The translations under genes and the position numbers were made by a program. Positions 7,884 to 17,896 of a stretch of 46,206 bases of DNA are shown here, piece after piece. Under the pieces are notes generated by a model. The model did not search any database. It saw only the letters and a list, made by a program, of their open reading frames with translations, and was not told where the DNA came from. This DNA comes from Methylocystis sp. (lineage in GTDB: Bacteria; Pseudomonadota; Alphaproteobacteria; Rhizobiales; Beijerinckiaceae). The stretch spans positions 1 through 46,206 of the forward strand of contig NZ_JAKFWS010000071.1 in NCBI RefSeq assembly GCF_021731785.1, given 5' to 3'. Position 1 is the stretch's first letter. Each line of letters begins with the position of its first letter.

Positions 7884-9065
7884 ATGCCCGCTGCCGACAA
7901 AGTGGCGAAACCCGACGCCAAGCCGATAAATCCCTGCTTTTCTTCCGGCCCTTGCGCCAAGCGTCCCGGATGGGCGCTTGCATATCTCGCCGGGGCGGCG
8001 CTCGGTCGGTCGCACCGCTCGCAGGTCGGCAAGGAGAAGCTTGCGCGGGCGATCGCGCTGACGCGAGAGATTTTGCGTGTTCCTGCCGATTACCGCATCG
8101 GCATCGTGCCGGCGTCCGACACCGGCGCCGTGGAGATCGCGCTCTGGTCGCTGCTCGGCCCGCGCGGCGTCGACGTCGTCGCCTGGGAGAGCTTCTCGAA
8201 AGACTGGGTCAATGACGTCTTCAACCAGTTGAAGATCGAGAAGGCGCGAAGCCTCGTCGCGCCCTACGGCGAACTGCCCGATCTCGCAGAGATTGATTTC
8301 GACAATGACGTGGTCTTCGCCTGGAACGGCACGACCTCCGGCGTGCGCGTGGCGAACGCCGACTTCATTGCCGCGGACCGCAAAGGCCTGACGATTTGCG
8401 ACGCGACGTCAGCCGCTTTCGCGCAGCCCTTGGATTTCGCCAAGCTCGATGTGACGACTTACAGCTGGCAGAAGGTGCTCGGCGGAGAGGCCGCGCATGG
8501 CATGCTCATTCTCTCGCCGCGCGCGGTCGAGCGACTCGAGAGCTATGCGCCGCCCTGGCCGATGCCGAAGATTTTCAGATTGGCCACAAAGCGCAAGCTC
8601 ATCGAAGGGATCTTTCAAGGCGAGACGATCAACACGCCCTCGCTCCTCGCCGTCGAGGATTATCTCGATGCGCTCTCCTGGGCGAAATCGATCGGCGGGC
8701 TTGAGGCGCTGTTCGCCCGCTGCAACGCCAATGCGCAAGCGGTCGGCGATTGGGTGGAAAAGAAGCCCTGGATCGACTTCCTCGCCAAGGATCCGGCGAT
8801 ACGCTCCAACACCAGCGTCTGCCTCGTCTTTTCTGGAGAGAGCGCGGCGAAAGGCGCCGACAAGCAGGCGGCGCTCGCCAAGAGGATGGTCGCGATGATC
8901 GAAAAGGAGGGCGCCGGCTATGATTTTGGCGCCTATCGCGATGCGCCGCCGGGCTTTCGCATCTGGTGCGGTGCGACGGTGGAGACGTCCGACGTAGCGC
9001 TGCTGACGCAGTGGCTCGATTGGGCCTATGAGGAGGCTCGCGCCGAGGCGACGCAAGCGGCGTGA
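7884..9065 (+). CDS. serC: phosphoserine aminotransferase
   Basis: SerC converts 3-phosphohydroxypyruvate and glutamate to phosphoserine and 2-oxoglutarate in serine synthesis (and acts in PLP supply). The 393-residue sequence is the subgroup common in alphaproteobacteria: it starts [14 protein letters not shown] and [14 protein letters not shown]. The PLP-binding lysine is K197 in [16 protein letters not shown]. The pyridine-ring aspartate lies in [10 protein letters not shown]. It is followed after 192 bases by serA on the same strand; in a serine-cycle methanotroph both genes feed central one-carbon metabolism. Confidence 0.95.
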   Translation: MPAADKVAKPDAKPINPCFSSGPCAKRPGWALAYLAGAALGRSHRSQVGKEKLARAIALTREILRVPADYRIGIVPASDTGAVEIALWSLLGPRGVDVVAWESFSKDWVNDVFNQLKIEKARSLVAPYGELPDLAEIDFDNDVVFAWNGTTSGVRVANADFIAADRKGLTICDATSAAFAQPLDFAKLDVTTYSWQKVLGGEAAHGMLILSPRAVERLESYAPPWPMPKIFRLATKRKLIEGIFQGETINTPSLLAVEDYLDALSWAKSIGGLEALFARCNANAQAVGDWVEKKPWIDFLAKDPAIRSNTSVCLVFSGESAAKGADKQAALAKRMVAMIEKEGAGYDFGAYRDAPPGFRIWCGATVETSDVALLTQWLDWAYEEARAEATQAA

Positions 9066-9257
9066 AATACGCGACACGCGTTCGCGAAGTAGCGGGAAGC
9101 CGACATGAATAGAAAATCTGTCTCGCCACAGGAAAAGGCCTCGGCAGACAACAACGCAAATGCGCTACAGGATTGGTCGTGGCTTGCTTCTCGGGTTGCC
9201 GCCTGAGATGCAACAGGCGGAACAATCTCCGCCAGCAAAGTAAGAAACAGGACTTTC

Positions 9258-10844
9258 ATGCCGCCGCGCGTTCTCATCTCAGATTCTCTTTCGCCCGCCG
9301 CCGCGCAGATTTTTCGGCTGCGCGGCCTCGACGTCGATTTCGAACCGACCCTGGGGAAGGACAAGGACAAGCTCGCCGCCGCGATCGGCGACTATGATGG
9401 GCTCGCCATTCGTTCGGCGACCAAGGTCACTGCCGATATCTTGGAGCGGGCGCGGCGGCTCAAGGTCGTCGGCCGCGCCGGCATCGGCGTCGACAATGTC
9501 GACGTGCCCGCCGCGACGGCGCGCGGCGTCATCGTCATGAACACGCCTTTCGGCAATTCGATCACCACCGCCGAACACGCCATCGCCCTGATGTTCGCCC
9601 TAGCGCGCGAAATTCCCGCCGCCGACGCCTCGACCCAAGCCGGCAAATGGGAAAAGAACCGCTTCATGGGCGTCGAGATCACCGGCAAGACGCTCGGCGT
9701 CATTGGTTGCGGCAATGTCGGCGCGAATGTCGCCGAACGCGCGCTCGGCCTCAAGATGCGCGTCATCGCTTTTGACCCCTATCTCACCGAAGAACGCGCC
9801 GAGGAGCTGGGCGCCGAAAAGGTCGAACTCGACGAGCTCTTGGCGCGCGCCGACGTCATCACGCTGCACACGCCGCTGACGACGCAGACGAAGAACATTC
9901 TCTCGGCGGAAAACATCGCCAAGATGTGCAAGGGCGTGCGCATCATCAATTGCGCGCGCGGCGGACTCGTCGATGAAGAGGCGCTGCGCAAGGCCCTCGA
10001 TGAGGGGCATGTCGCCGGCGCCGCCTTCGATGTCTTCGCGCAGGAGCCAGCCACCGAAAATCCGCTGTTCGGCCATCCGCACGTCGTCTGCACGCCGCAT
10101 CTCGGCGCTTCGACGAGCGAGGCGCAAGAAAAGGTCGCGCTGCAGATCGCCGAGCAGATGGCGGACTATCTGACGCGCGGCGCGATCGCCAATGCCGTAA
10201 ACTTCGCCTCGATCAGCGCTGAAGAAGCGCCGCGGCTCAAACCCTTCGTTGAGCTGGCTGAAAAGCTCGGCCTGTTCGTAGGTCAGGTCGCGCGCGCCGG
10301 CGTCGACAAATTGTCGATCGTCTATGAGGGCGTCGTCGCCTTCCAAAAAACGCGCGCGATTACTTCTGCGGCCATATCGGGATTGCTTCGGCCGATTCTA
10401 GAAGACGTCAATCCGGTGTCGGCGCCGATCCTCGCCAAGGAGCGTGGCTTGGCGATCGAGGAAATCACCCGCGAGGCGCAAGGCGATTATGAATCGCTCG
10501 TCACGCTCAGCGCGCATACCGCGCAAGGCGAAATTTGCGTTTCGGGCACGGTCTTCCATGACGGCAAGCCACGCTTCATTCGCATCGGCGAGATTGGCGT
10601 CGACGCCGAATTCGCGCCATCGATGATCTATCTGACGAATGAGGACCGGCCCGGCTTTATCGGCAGATTCGCCGGCGCGCTCGGCGACGCCGACGTCAAT
10701 ATCGCCACGTTTGCGCTGGGCCGGGACAAGCCCGGAGGCGGCGCCGTCGCGCTCGTCGCCATCGACGGCGAGTTGCCGGCGCAAGCTCTGGCAGATCTGA
10801 AGAGCCTGCCGGGCGTCAAACAGGCGACGACTCTGAAATTCTGA
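9258..10844 (+). CDS. serA: D-3-phosphoglycerate dehydrogenase
   Basis: SerA oxidises 3-phosphoglycerate to 3-phosphohydroxypyruvate with NAD+. The 528-residue protein is the long form: catalytic domain with the nucleotide-binding motif LGVIGCGNVGANVAERAL near residue 155, the catalytic Arg region INCARGGLVDEEAL near residue 235, the His region VVCTPHLGASTSEAQ near 280, an intervening domain, and a C-terminal ACT-type regulatory domain (DRPGFIGRFAGALGDADVNI). It pairs with serC just upstream. The 192-base spacer contains GCCGCC and GGCGG segments that could form a hairpin, but no clear leader motif was recognised. Confidence 0.95.
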   Translation: MPPRVLISDSLSPAAAQIFRLRGLDVDFEPTLGKDKDKLAAAIGDYDGLAIRSATKVTADILERARRLKVVGRAGIGVDNVDVPAATARGVIVMNTPFGNSITTAEHAIALMFALAREIPAADASTQAGKWEKNRFMGVEITGKTLGVIGCGNVGANVAERALGLKMRVIAFDPYLTEERAEELGAEKVELDELLARADVITLHTPLTTQTKNILSAENIAKMCKGVRIINCARGGLVDEEALRKALDEGHVAGAAFDVFAQEPATENPLFGHPHVVCTPHLGASTSEAQEKVALQIAEQMADYLTRGAIANAVNFASISAEEAPRLKPFVELAEKLGLFVGQVARAGVDKLSIVYEGVVAFQKTRAITSAAISGLLRPILEDVNPVSAPILAKERGLAIEEITREAQGDYESLVTLSAHTAQGEICVSGTVFHDGKPRFIRIGEIGVDAEFAPSMIYLTNEDRPGFIGRFAGALGDADVNIATFALGRDKPGGGAVALVAIDGELPAQALADLKSLPGVKQATTLKF

Positions 10845-11028
10845 GCCTATTGTCGCGCTTGCGCTCAACCTTACTGTTGCAACTGTGCCACAATCGCTGG
10901 AGAAACGCCGCCTCGCGGGCCTTCCCCGCTTGCTTGCGCGAACGTGCTGCGAGACTAATCATCGGCAGCGATCGCGCCGATTTTCTGAGTCGGCGCGGCG
11001 CACGCCCACTCTCGAAAAAGGGATCATC

Positions 11029-11652
11029 ATGCGGCGTCTTGCTCTTGCATTGATTTGCGCGGTCGGCGCGCTTTGCGGCGTTTCTTCCGAGGGATTTGCG
11101 CGCAGCCCGGCGCAGCAGCAGCCGGCGCCCGCGCCGGCATTCGACCCTTTCGGTGCGCTTTTCGGCGGCGGTTTCGCTCCCCAAACGAGCGACGGCCGCC
11201 CCCAGGCGGTCGCCGTTCCGCGCGAGATCGTCGCCTTTGACGCGAAATATGCGCCGGGCACGGTGATCATCGCCACCAATGAGCGGCGCCTTTACTACAC
11301 GCTCGGCAATGGCCAGGCGATCCGCTACGGCGTCGGCGTCGGCCGCCCGGGATTCGAATGGGCCGGCACGCGTTACATTTCCCATAAGCGCGAGTGGCCG
11401 GACTGGACGCCCCCGGCGCAAATGTTGCGCCGCCGTCCCGACCTGCCAAGGCACATGGTCGGCGGATTGAGCAACCCGCTCGGCGCGCGCGCCATGTATC
11501 TCTCCGGCACGCTCTACCGCATCCACGGCTCCAACGAGCCCTGGACGATCGGCCAGGCCGTGTCGTCGGGCTGCATTCGCATGACCAATGACGACGTGGT
11601 CGACCTCTATAGCCGGGTCAAGGTCGGCACCCGCGTGGTCGTGACGCGCTAA
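11029..11652 (+). CDS. L,D-transpeptidase (YkuD family), secreted
   Basis: The 207-residue protein has a signal peptide (MRRLALALICAVGALCGVSS to about FARS), a Pro/Ala-rich linker, and a YkuD catalytic domain. The active site is visible as RIHGSN with H166 and SSGCIRMTNDDV with the nucleophile C182. Such enzymes make 3-3 peptidoglycan cross-links or attach proteins to peptidoglycan in the periplasm. The frame is open upstream of 11029, but the ATG there is preceded by AAAAGGGATC and gives a proper signal sequence. It stands alone and is followed by a terminator. Confidence 0.9.
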   Translation: MRRLALALICAVGALCGVSSEGFARSPAQQQPAPAPAFDPFGALFGGGFAPQTSDGRPQAVAVPREIVAFDAKYAPGTVIIATNERRLYYTLGNGQAIRYGVGVGRPGFEWAGTRYISHKREWPDWTPPAQMLRRRPDLPRHMVGGLSNPLGARAMYLSGTLYRIHGSNEPWTIGQAVSSGCIRMTNDDVVDLYSRVKVGTRVVVTR

Positions 11653-11672
11653 GATGTTTGCAGTGAGCGTGT

Positions 11673-11704
11673 GAACGGTCGGCGCGCGTCGGCCGTTCCT
11701 TTTC
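11673..11704 (+). terminator. terminator after the L,D-transpeptidase gene
   Basis: GAACGG (11673-11678) pairs with CCGTTC (11693-11698), with further inner pairing of the CGG/CG-rich arms, followed by CTTTTCT. It lies 20 bases after the stop codon. Confidence 0.6.
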
Positions 11705-11707
11705 TGA

Positions 11708-12082
11708 TTATTTTTCTCCGGGCCGATCGCGATCGAGCCCCTTCGCCGCAAGTTCTTCGAGATAGGCGTCAAATCGCGCCGTCGCGGTCTCGCCGAGTTC
11801 GCGCAAATATCGCCAGGTGTAGATCCCGGTGCGATGCATGTCGTCGAAGTCGAGCCGCACGGCGTAATTGCCGACCGGCGCGACGGCGATGATCGCGACA
11901 TTGCGCTTGCCGCCGACCGTCTTGCGCTCTTGCGCCGAGTGGCCCTGCACTTCTGCGCTCGGGCTTTGCGTGCGCAGCAGCTCGGCGCTAAGCGCGAATT
12001 GCGCGCCGTCATCGAAAGCGACGTTCAGCATGCGTCCGCCCTTTAAGAGGCGGAGTTCAGTCGGCCAGGGCTCATGCCCCAT
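11708..12082 (-). CDS. DUF971 domain protein
   Basis: The 124-residue protein begins MGHEPWPTELRLLKGGRMLN and shows the DUF971 pattern: an LRL strand, a WRYLRELGE helix, and the block VAPVGNYAVRLDFDDMHRTG followed by IYTWRYL. DUF971 is also found at the N-terminus of gamma-butyrobetaine hydroxylases and alone in proteins linked to iron-sulfur cluster handling. Here it is the stand-alone form. It lies downstream of the broken solute-binding protein gene on the same strand, 77 bases away. Confidence 0.85.
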   Translation of the reverse strand: MGHEPWPTELRLLKGGRMLNVAFDDGAQFALSAELLRTQSPSAEVQGHSAQERKTVGGKRNVAIIAVAPVGNYAVRLDFDDMHRTGIYTWRYLRELGETATARFDAYLEELAAKGLDRDRPGEK

Positions 12083-12159
12083 GATGCGCCTCCTACGCCT
12101 CGCGCAAGCAGTTGACGAATATGTCTACCGCTTTCGGGCGCGGGCCGCCAACGCGACGC

Positions 12160-14024
12160 TTAACGAGGTTGAGCGCCCTGCGTCCACCAGCTCTCCAAAG
12201 TGAAGCCGAACGGGAACATCGGAAAGAGCGGGGTGTGCTCAGGATGGCGGAGAGCGGCGGTATGCGCGCACCAGATGGCGTTCGCATGCTGGAGCGGCAC
12301 GAAATAGAAACCGGAAAGCAATATGCGATCGAGCGCGCGCGCCGCCCAGATGCTGTCTTCGCCGGTGCGCGACGCAAGCAGATTGGCGATCGCCGCGTCG
12401 ATCGCCGGCGAAGCGGCGCCGGCGAGATTAAACGAATTTTTCCGGATGAGACTTTCCGTGCTCCACCGGTTCAACTGCTCCTGACCGGGAACCGCGGCGG
12501 GCAGCCATTGGCCGGTCATCATGTCATATTCGAAACGTTGCCGCCGGCGCTGATACTGGACTTCGTCGAATAAGCGCGGATTGGCTTCGACGCCGATGCA
12601 CTTCAACGAAGCGGCGAAATTACGCGCTAGCCGCTCTTCGTCGCGGTCACGAATCATGATTTCGAACGCGACCGGAACGCCATCCTTTTGCAGACGCCCA
12701 TCGACGAGGACGTAGCCGGCGTCGGCGAGAAGCGCTTGCGCGCGCTTTGCGACCGTGCGATCGCGCCCCGAACCGTCGTGCTGAACCGGTCTCCAGCGGC
12801 CTTCGAGAATGTCGTCGCGCACCACGCCCGGAAAATTTGCAAGAAGCCGCGTTCGGCGGCGCTCGCGGGACGCCCCGTCGAGGCATAGTCCGACTCGCCG
12901 AAGTAGCTTTCCGTGCGCGCATAGAGTCCGCCGTAGAAATTGGCGTTGATCCACTCGAAGTCATACATCATCGCAATTGCTTCACGCAGCCGCACATCGC
13001 GAAAGAGCGCTTTGCGCAGATTGAAGACGAAGCCTTCCATTCCCGTTGGCCGGCCGGGCCGCAGAACTTCCTTCACGATGGCGCCATTGCGAACGGCGGG
13101 GAAATCATAGCCGGTTGACCAACGCGCGGCGCTCGTCTCCTCGTGATAGTCGATAAGACCCGCTTTCAATGCCTCAAACAGCGCGGCGCCGTCGCGGTAA
13201 TAGTCGACGTCGACTTCATCGAAATTATACAGCCCGCGTTGGCTCGGGATGTCCCGGCCCCAATAGTCCGGGTCGCGGCGCAAAACCAGGCGCTCCCCGA
13301 CTTTAGCTTCGGAAATCAGATAAGGACCTGAGCCGAGAGGAATCGTCATATCGACATCGTCGAAGCGCTCCACATTTGTCGCTTTTTTCGACAGAACCGG
13401 CATGGCGGCGAGAACGAGCGGCGCTTCGCGATCCGTCACGCCGGTGAGGTCGAAGCGCACCGTGCGATCGTCGAGCGAAACGGCGGACTTGACCAAGGCG
13501 AAAACCGCGCGAAACGCCGGCCGACCTTTCGACTTCGGCAATTCGAATGAAAATAGAACGTCGGCGGCGACGATCGGCGACTTGTCGGAAAATCGCGCCC
13601 GAGGGTCGATGTGAAATGTGAGATGCGCGCGCGCGTCGTCGATATCGACGGACTGGGCAATCAGCGGATACAGCGAATAGGGCTCGTCCTGCGACCGGGT
13701 CATCAGGCTTTCCACGACATTGCCGATGATGAGCTGCGGCGCGACCCCGAATCTGGCGTTGAACGGATTGAGACTTTCGAATCCCCCGCGCCGGCCGAGG
13801 CGCAGCGCGCCGCCTTTTGGCGCATGGGGATAGGCGTAAGGAAAGTGAGCGAAATCTTTCGGCAGCGCAGGTTCGCCATAGAGCGCGAGACCATGCGTGA
13901 CGGCAGCGCTGGAAGGCTTATCGGCAAGCGCCGAAACTGACGGCAGGAACGCGATGGCATGGATCAAAGCCGCGAGACGCGCAGCGGCGATTATAGGTCC
14001 GATTGGGTGGCCAGCGCGAAGCAT
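12160..14024 (-). pseudogene. YejA-like peptide ABC transporter substrate-binding protein, frameshifted
   Basis: Together two overlapping frames make one family 5 extracellular solute-binding protein of about 620 codons. The first frame starts at the ATG at 14024 (AAGGAGG six bases upstream), has a signal peptide, and continues with PYAYPHAPKGGALRLGRRGG and FESLNPFNARFG, typical of YejA-like proteins. It runs as family-like sequence to SAAERGFL near 12870. The second frame takes over at LLANFPGVVRDDILEGRWRP and continues to WWTQGAQPR at 12160. A single missing base near 12845-12870 explains the break. Both halves look well conserved, so either this is a recent inactivation or a sequencing error. 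No permease genes are adjacent. Confidence 0.8.
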
Positions 14025-14195
14025 TGATCGCCTCCTTCGCCAGATCGGCGGACTGAAACTATTCGGCCCGGGCAATCTCCAATTCGAAAAACTGCTGATC
14101 GCTATCGCCGGCTCGCGCGGCGCATGATCGGTTCAGAGAGATATCGCAGCTGTGAGCGTTCTCGAAGCTTCACCTTTAAACGCTTGTGCGGCGGA

Positions 14196-14220
14196 CGCCG
14201 CCCCTAAAATGGGGGCGGCG
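14196..14220 (-). terminator. hairpin downstream of the TonB receptor gene
   Basis: CGCCGCCCC (14196-14204) and GGGGCGGCG (14212-14220) form a perfect 9-bp stem 11 bases beyond the stop codon of the receptor gene on the minus strand. No T-run follows, so it is a stabilising or terminating hairpin of uncertain strength. Confidence 0.45.
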
Positions 14221-14230
14221 CCCGATCGCA

Positions 14231-16687
14231 TCAGAACTTGAGCTTAATGCCTCCGCTGAAACCAATCGGCTGGCCAGCTCTGATGCCCGCGCCCTGCGCC
14301 AGCACCAGGCCGCCGGTCGGCCAGACGACCGGCGTTTGAAACGGGGTGCCCGCGATGAGTGTGTTGCCAAGCGCCTGTGCGCCGGCGACATAAGTCCGAT
14401 TGAAGACGTTCTGGACGTCGAAAAAGAGCTCGATGTTCTTGATATAGAAGTTTGTCAGGTCGTGATTGTAATGAGCGTTGAGATTGACCACGCTGTAGCT
14501 GGGGATAGTGGTGTAGTTGGCGTTGTCGATCGTATAGTCGCTTTTGAATACATATTCGACATAGGCGCCGAGGCCGGCGAGATCGCCGTGGGGCTGATCA
14601 TATCCATAGCGCGCCGTCAGCGTATGCGGCGGCACATTGGGAATTCTGTTGCTCGCGCGATTGTAAAGAACGGGAACGCCCCCGATCGTTCCGAGATCGT
14701 CCCAATAATTGGTGAAGATCTGATTGTTGAACGTATAGGCGGCGATCAGTCGCCATCCCTCAAACGGCCGCCAATCGGCGTTGAGCTCGACGCCGCGGTG
14801 GACAGAGGAGGGAATGTTCAGCTGATAGCTGACGAGCGCATTGTTCAACGTCAAAATTTCATTGCGGTGCCATTCGTTGAAACCGGTCGCGCTGACCGTG
14901 AGATCGGGGCTCGGCGTCCAGTCGATCCCGAGATCGACGCCCATGTTGGTCTGAGCCTTCAGCGGATTTTGTCCGACGCCGTTTCGCGTATTGGTAAGGA
15001 AGATGAATGTCGGCGTGCTGTAGCCGGTCGCATAGCGCGCTCTCACCTGCCATTCGGGACTATAGCGATAGGTGAGCGACGCTTCCGGCGCCGTGTTCCA
15101 ATAGTCATTGTCGACGGCGATCTGAGTGGGAAATCTGGGCGCGAGGTTGGCGGGGTAGTTATAGGCGGTATTGACGCCCCATACCCGGTTCCAGTTGGCG
15201 CTGAAGCCGATGACGCCGGTCAGGCCCGGCGCGAGCGCAATTTCTTCGCGCGCACGCAAACTGATGTTTGACGTGTAGGAATCCATCTTGCCGACCTGCG
15301 CGCCAATTGCGCCGCTATACCATCTATTGGCAATCTGGTTGAAGGTCGGATTGGTGGTTTTGGCGTTGTTATAGAAGAACTGGAGAAAGTGCGTCGCCGG
15401 AAATCCAAAGATCGGCATGTGACTGGTGACGTCGGTCTGCGCGGTGATGCCCACCGTCGGACCCCTGATGCCCACCGGGCCGCCCGGTCCGGCCGGCCCC
15501 AAAATCGGCGGCGTCCAAGTGCCGTTGAGAAAGTCGAAATAGTCGTATGTGAATTGCGTCCGCAACGTCGTGTCCTTGTCAAAATCATGTTCGAACTGAA
15601 CGCCGCCGATCTGTCTGAGCGTGTTCGAGTGCGTGCCGAGCTGCCAGACGCTTTGGCGAACGACGGGGGTAGATATGCCATTCACGGGCACGTTCAAATT
15701 GTTGCACAATTGGGCGTTCCAAACGGTTGGGATAGCGCAGCCTTGTTGAAAAGGATTGAGATAGAACACCGATAAATTATTTCGATTGATAAACTCCGAT
15801 CTCAAATTGTTGGCGATATATTTCACAATCACGCGATCGTTAGGAGTCACCTCCCATCTGCCGAGAAACTTGCCTTGCTTGCCTGAGAAAGAATTGCGGG
15901 CCCACCCGCTGCTATTGGCGTCGGAGGCAAAAAACGCCAGATCGAAGCCGCCGAGCACGCTGTCCTTCACAGCCTTGCCGACGCGGATGTAATTGTTGAC
16001 ATAGCCGAAGCTGCCAAATTCCGAACCCGTGTGGACGCCGTCGATTTCGGCGCCGGAAAAGGTGCGAAAATTGATCGCGCCGCCATAGGCGTAATTGCCG
16101 AAGAGCGCGGATGAGGGTCCGCGATAGACGTCGACGGCGGCGAAAGAATGCGGATCGAGCAGGTCGGTGCGGCCATTGCCGTCCGCCGTCATGATCGGAA
16201 AGCCGTCTTCCCACAGCATGATGTTGCGGACGTTGATCGGATAGCCAGTGCCGGCGCGGTTGCCGGATCCGCGAATCGAAATCTGCAGATCGCGCACGCC
16301 ATCGCCCTGCTGTATTGAAACGCCGGGGCTGTATTCCAACACCCTCCGGACATCCGCTAAGGGCGTCGGCCTTAAGAACTTGGTGTCGATGATCGTGACC
16401 GTCTCGCCAGGCGGATCGCGGTAGATGGGCAGCTTCGCGCGGGCGGCGCTAAAGCCGGGCGCATATCCCGCTTCGCCTGCCGTCGACTCCCTCACGGCCG
16501 GAGTCGTCTCCGTCGGCGTTCCGACCGTGGGTCCCCGCGGAACTGCTCGAACGCCCGGGCCCGTGCGGAGCCGGCCGCCGATATCGATCGTCGGCAGCGT
16601 CTGCTGCGCCTGCACAAGCGACGCGGAGGACAAGAGAGCGAGAGCGCCAAGCGCCGCTCCATGCATCAATTTCGACCGGGCGTTCAT
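14231..16687 (-). CDS. mbnT: TonB-dependent outer-membrane receptor, candidate methanobactin importer
   Basis: The 818-residue protein has a signal peptide (to about LVQA), a possible TonB box near PTIDIGG, a plug domain (LADVRRVLEYSPGVSIQQGD, then QISIRGSGNR and VDVYRGPSSALFGNYAYGGA) and a long 22-strand-type barrel ending in a terminal Phe (GGIKLKF). It follows mbnH by 30 bases and is the last gene of the leftward mbnP-mbnH arm, which makes it the obvious candidate for re-uptake of copper-loaded methanobactin. Unlike receptors that signal to ECF sigma factors, I see no N-terminal STN signalling domain; the plug is preceded only by a Pro/Thr/Arg-rich stretch. It could instead take up another metal chelate. 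The receptor call is firm, the mbnT name less so. Confidence 0.75.
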   Translation of the reverse strand: MNARSKLMHGAALGALALLSSASLVQAQQTLPTIDIGGRLRTGPGVRAVPRGPTVGTPTETTPAVRESTAGEAGYAPGFSAARAKLPIYRDPPGETVTIIDTKFLRPTPLADVRRVLEYSPGVSIQQGDGVRDLQISIRGSGNRAGTGYPINVRNIMLWEDGFPIMTADGNGRTDLLDPHSFAAVDVYRGPSSALFGNYAYGGAINFRTFSGAEIDGVHTGSEFGSFGYVNNYIRVGKAVKDSVLGGFDLAFFASDANSSGWARNSFSGKQGKFLGRWEVTPNDRVIVKYIANNLRSEFINRNNLSVFYLNPFQQGCAIPTVWNAQLCNNLNVPVNGISTPVVRQSVWQLGTHSNTLRQIGGVQFEHDFDKDTTLRTQFTYDYFDFLNGTWTPPILGPAGPGGPVGIRGPTVGITAQTDVTSHMPIFGFPATHFLQFFYNNAKTTNPTFNQIANRWYSGAIGAQVGKMDSYTSNISLRAREEIALAPGLTGVIGFSANWNRVWGVNTAYNYPANLAPRFPTQIAVDNDYWNTAPEASLTYRYSPEWQVRARYATGYSTPTFIFLTNTRNGVGQNPLKAQTNMGVDLGIDWTPSPDLTVSATGFNEWHRNEILTLNNALVSYQLNIPSSVHRGVELNADWRPFEGWRLIAAYTFNNQIFTNYWDDLGTIGGVPVLYNRASNRIPNVPPHTLTARYGYDQPHGDLAGLGAYVEYVFKSDYTIDNANYTTIPSYSVVNLNAHYNHDLTNFYIKNIELFFDVQNVFNRTYVAGAQALGNTLIAGTPFQTPVVWPTGGLVLAQGAGIRAGQPIGFSGGIKLKF

Positions 16688-16717
16688 CGACTTTTCTTTC
16701 CTATTCGGGGTTGAGAC

Positions 16718-17896
16718 TCATTGAGCAGGCGCACGCGTTGGACCGCTTGCGGTCGACGCCGGTTTCCACGGGTCGGCGAAGCGGGGAGAAGTCAGCAGGG
16801 AGTCGTCGGTCAGCGTTTTCAGAAAGGCGATCAGATCGCTCTTTTCCTGGGGCGACAGATCAATCGGGACGATCAGCGCGCTCTTGTTCGGGTTGTAACG
16901 ACCGTCGCCCTTCAAGGGACCGATGGCGACGTTGCGGCCGCCGGCCGCGTAGATGTCGATCACGTCCTCGAGCGTCGCGACGCTGCCGTCGTGCATGTAG
17001 GGCGCGGTGACGGCGATGTTGCGCAGGCTCGGCGCGCGAAACGCGCCCATCTCAGCGGGGTTGTGGGTGTTCTCGAACACCCCGCGATTGGGTTCCGGAT
17101 AGGCGCCCTTGCCGTCGAGATCATAAAGCCCGGTATTGTGGAACGGCGTCTCGATCTCGCGGGTTTTCGCGTGATAGAACTGATCGTCGAAATTCACGCT
17201 GCCATGGCAGTGATGGCATTCGGCCTTCTCGCCGAAGAAGAGGTCCTTGCCGCGCGTCTCCTCAGGAGTGAGCGTGGCCTTGCCGAGAAGATAGAGATCA
17301 TATTTCGAGGAGGCTGACACCACGCCGCGCTCGAAGGCTGAGATCGCCTTGATGACGTTGCCGAAGCTGATCGGGTCCGGCTCGCCGGGAAACGCCGCCG
17401 CGAAGTCGTGACGATAGTCTGCGTCGCCCGCAAAGCGCGCGAGAATCTCTTTGCGGTTATTGTCATTGACGCCCATTTCGATGGGCTCTTCGCCAAAGAG
17501 CGGCCCTTCCATCTGCTTTTCCAGCGTGACCATCGCCGGATTTGCCCAGGTCAGCGTGGCCCGCCAGGCGGCGTTCGCCACGCTGGGAGAATTGCGAGGG
17601 GTATGCTGGCCGGTGGCGCCGACGCCGACCGGCCGGCCGTCGGTGAACGCCAGGCGCTGCTCATGGCATGAGGCGCAGCTTTCCTTGCCGTTGCCCGATA
17701 GACGGGCGTCATAGAAGAGTTTGCGCCCGAGTTGGAAGCGCGCCTCCGACATCGCATTGTCCGCAGGAACGCGGGGCGGCGGCATGAACTCTGGCAAGGT
17801 CCAGCTCCATGATTCCGCGCTTTGTTTGGTTTCGCCTTGCGCGCCGCTTGCGATCAAAATCGCGGCGAAGATGGGCAGGAGAGTTCCGCGCTTCAT
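16718..17896 (-). CDS. mbnH: MbnH, di-heme c-type peroxidase-like enzyme (MauG family)
   Basis: This 392-residue periplasmic protein has a signal peptide (MKRGTLLPIFAAILIASGAQ) and two c-type heme sites: CASCHEQ near residue 69 and CHHCHGS near residue 230. The late segment MGAFRAPSLRNIAVTAPYMH followed by DGSVATLEDVI is typical of the bacterial di-heme peroxidase/MauG family. MbnH in methanotrophs oxidises a tryptophan of its partner MbnP to kynurenine. The ATG overlaps the mbnP stop (ATGA at 17893-17896), so the two are translationally coupled, and the TonB receptor follows in the same operon. Confidence 0.9.
   Translation of the reverse strand: MKRGTLLPIFAAILIASGAQGETKQSAESWSWTLPEFMPPPRVPADNAMSEARFQLGRKLFYDARLSGNGKESCASCHEQRLAFTDGRPVGVGATGQHTPRNSPSVANAAWRATLTWANPAMVTLEKQMEGPLFGEEPIEMGVNDNNRKEILARFAGDADYRHDFAAAFPGEPDPISFGNVIKAISAFERGVVSASSKYDLYLLGKATLTPEETRGKDLFFGEKAECHHCHGSVNFDDQFYHAKTREIETPFHNTGLYDLDGKGAYPEPNRGVFENTHNPAEMGAFRAPSLRNIAVTAPYMHDGSVATLEDVIDIYAAGGRNVAIGPLKGDGRYNPNKSALIVPIDLSPQEKSDLIAFLKTLTDDSLLTSPRFADPWKPASTASGPTRAPAQ

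Noticed and set aside
10816-12012. 398-codon minus-strand frame over the L,D-transpeptidase gene
   Set aside because: Antisense to a gene with a full active site and overlaps the DUF971 gene; no motif of its own.
14186-15271. 361-codon plus-strand frame inside the TonB receptor gene
   Set aside because: Shadow of the receptor coding sequence in the opposite strand.
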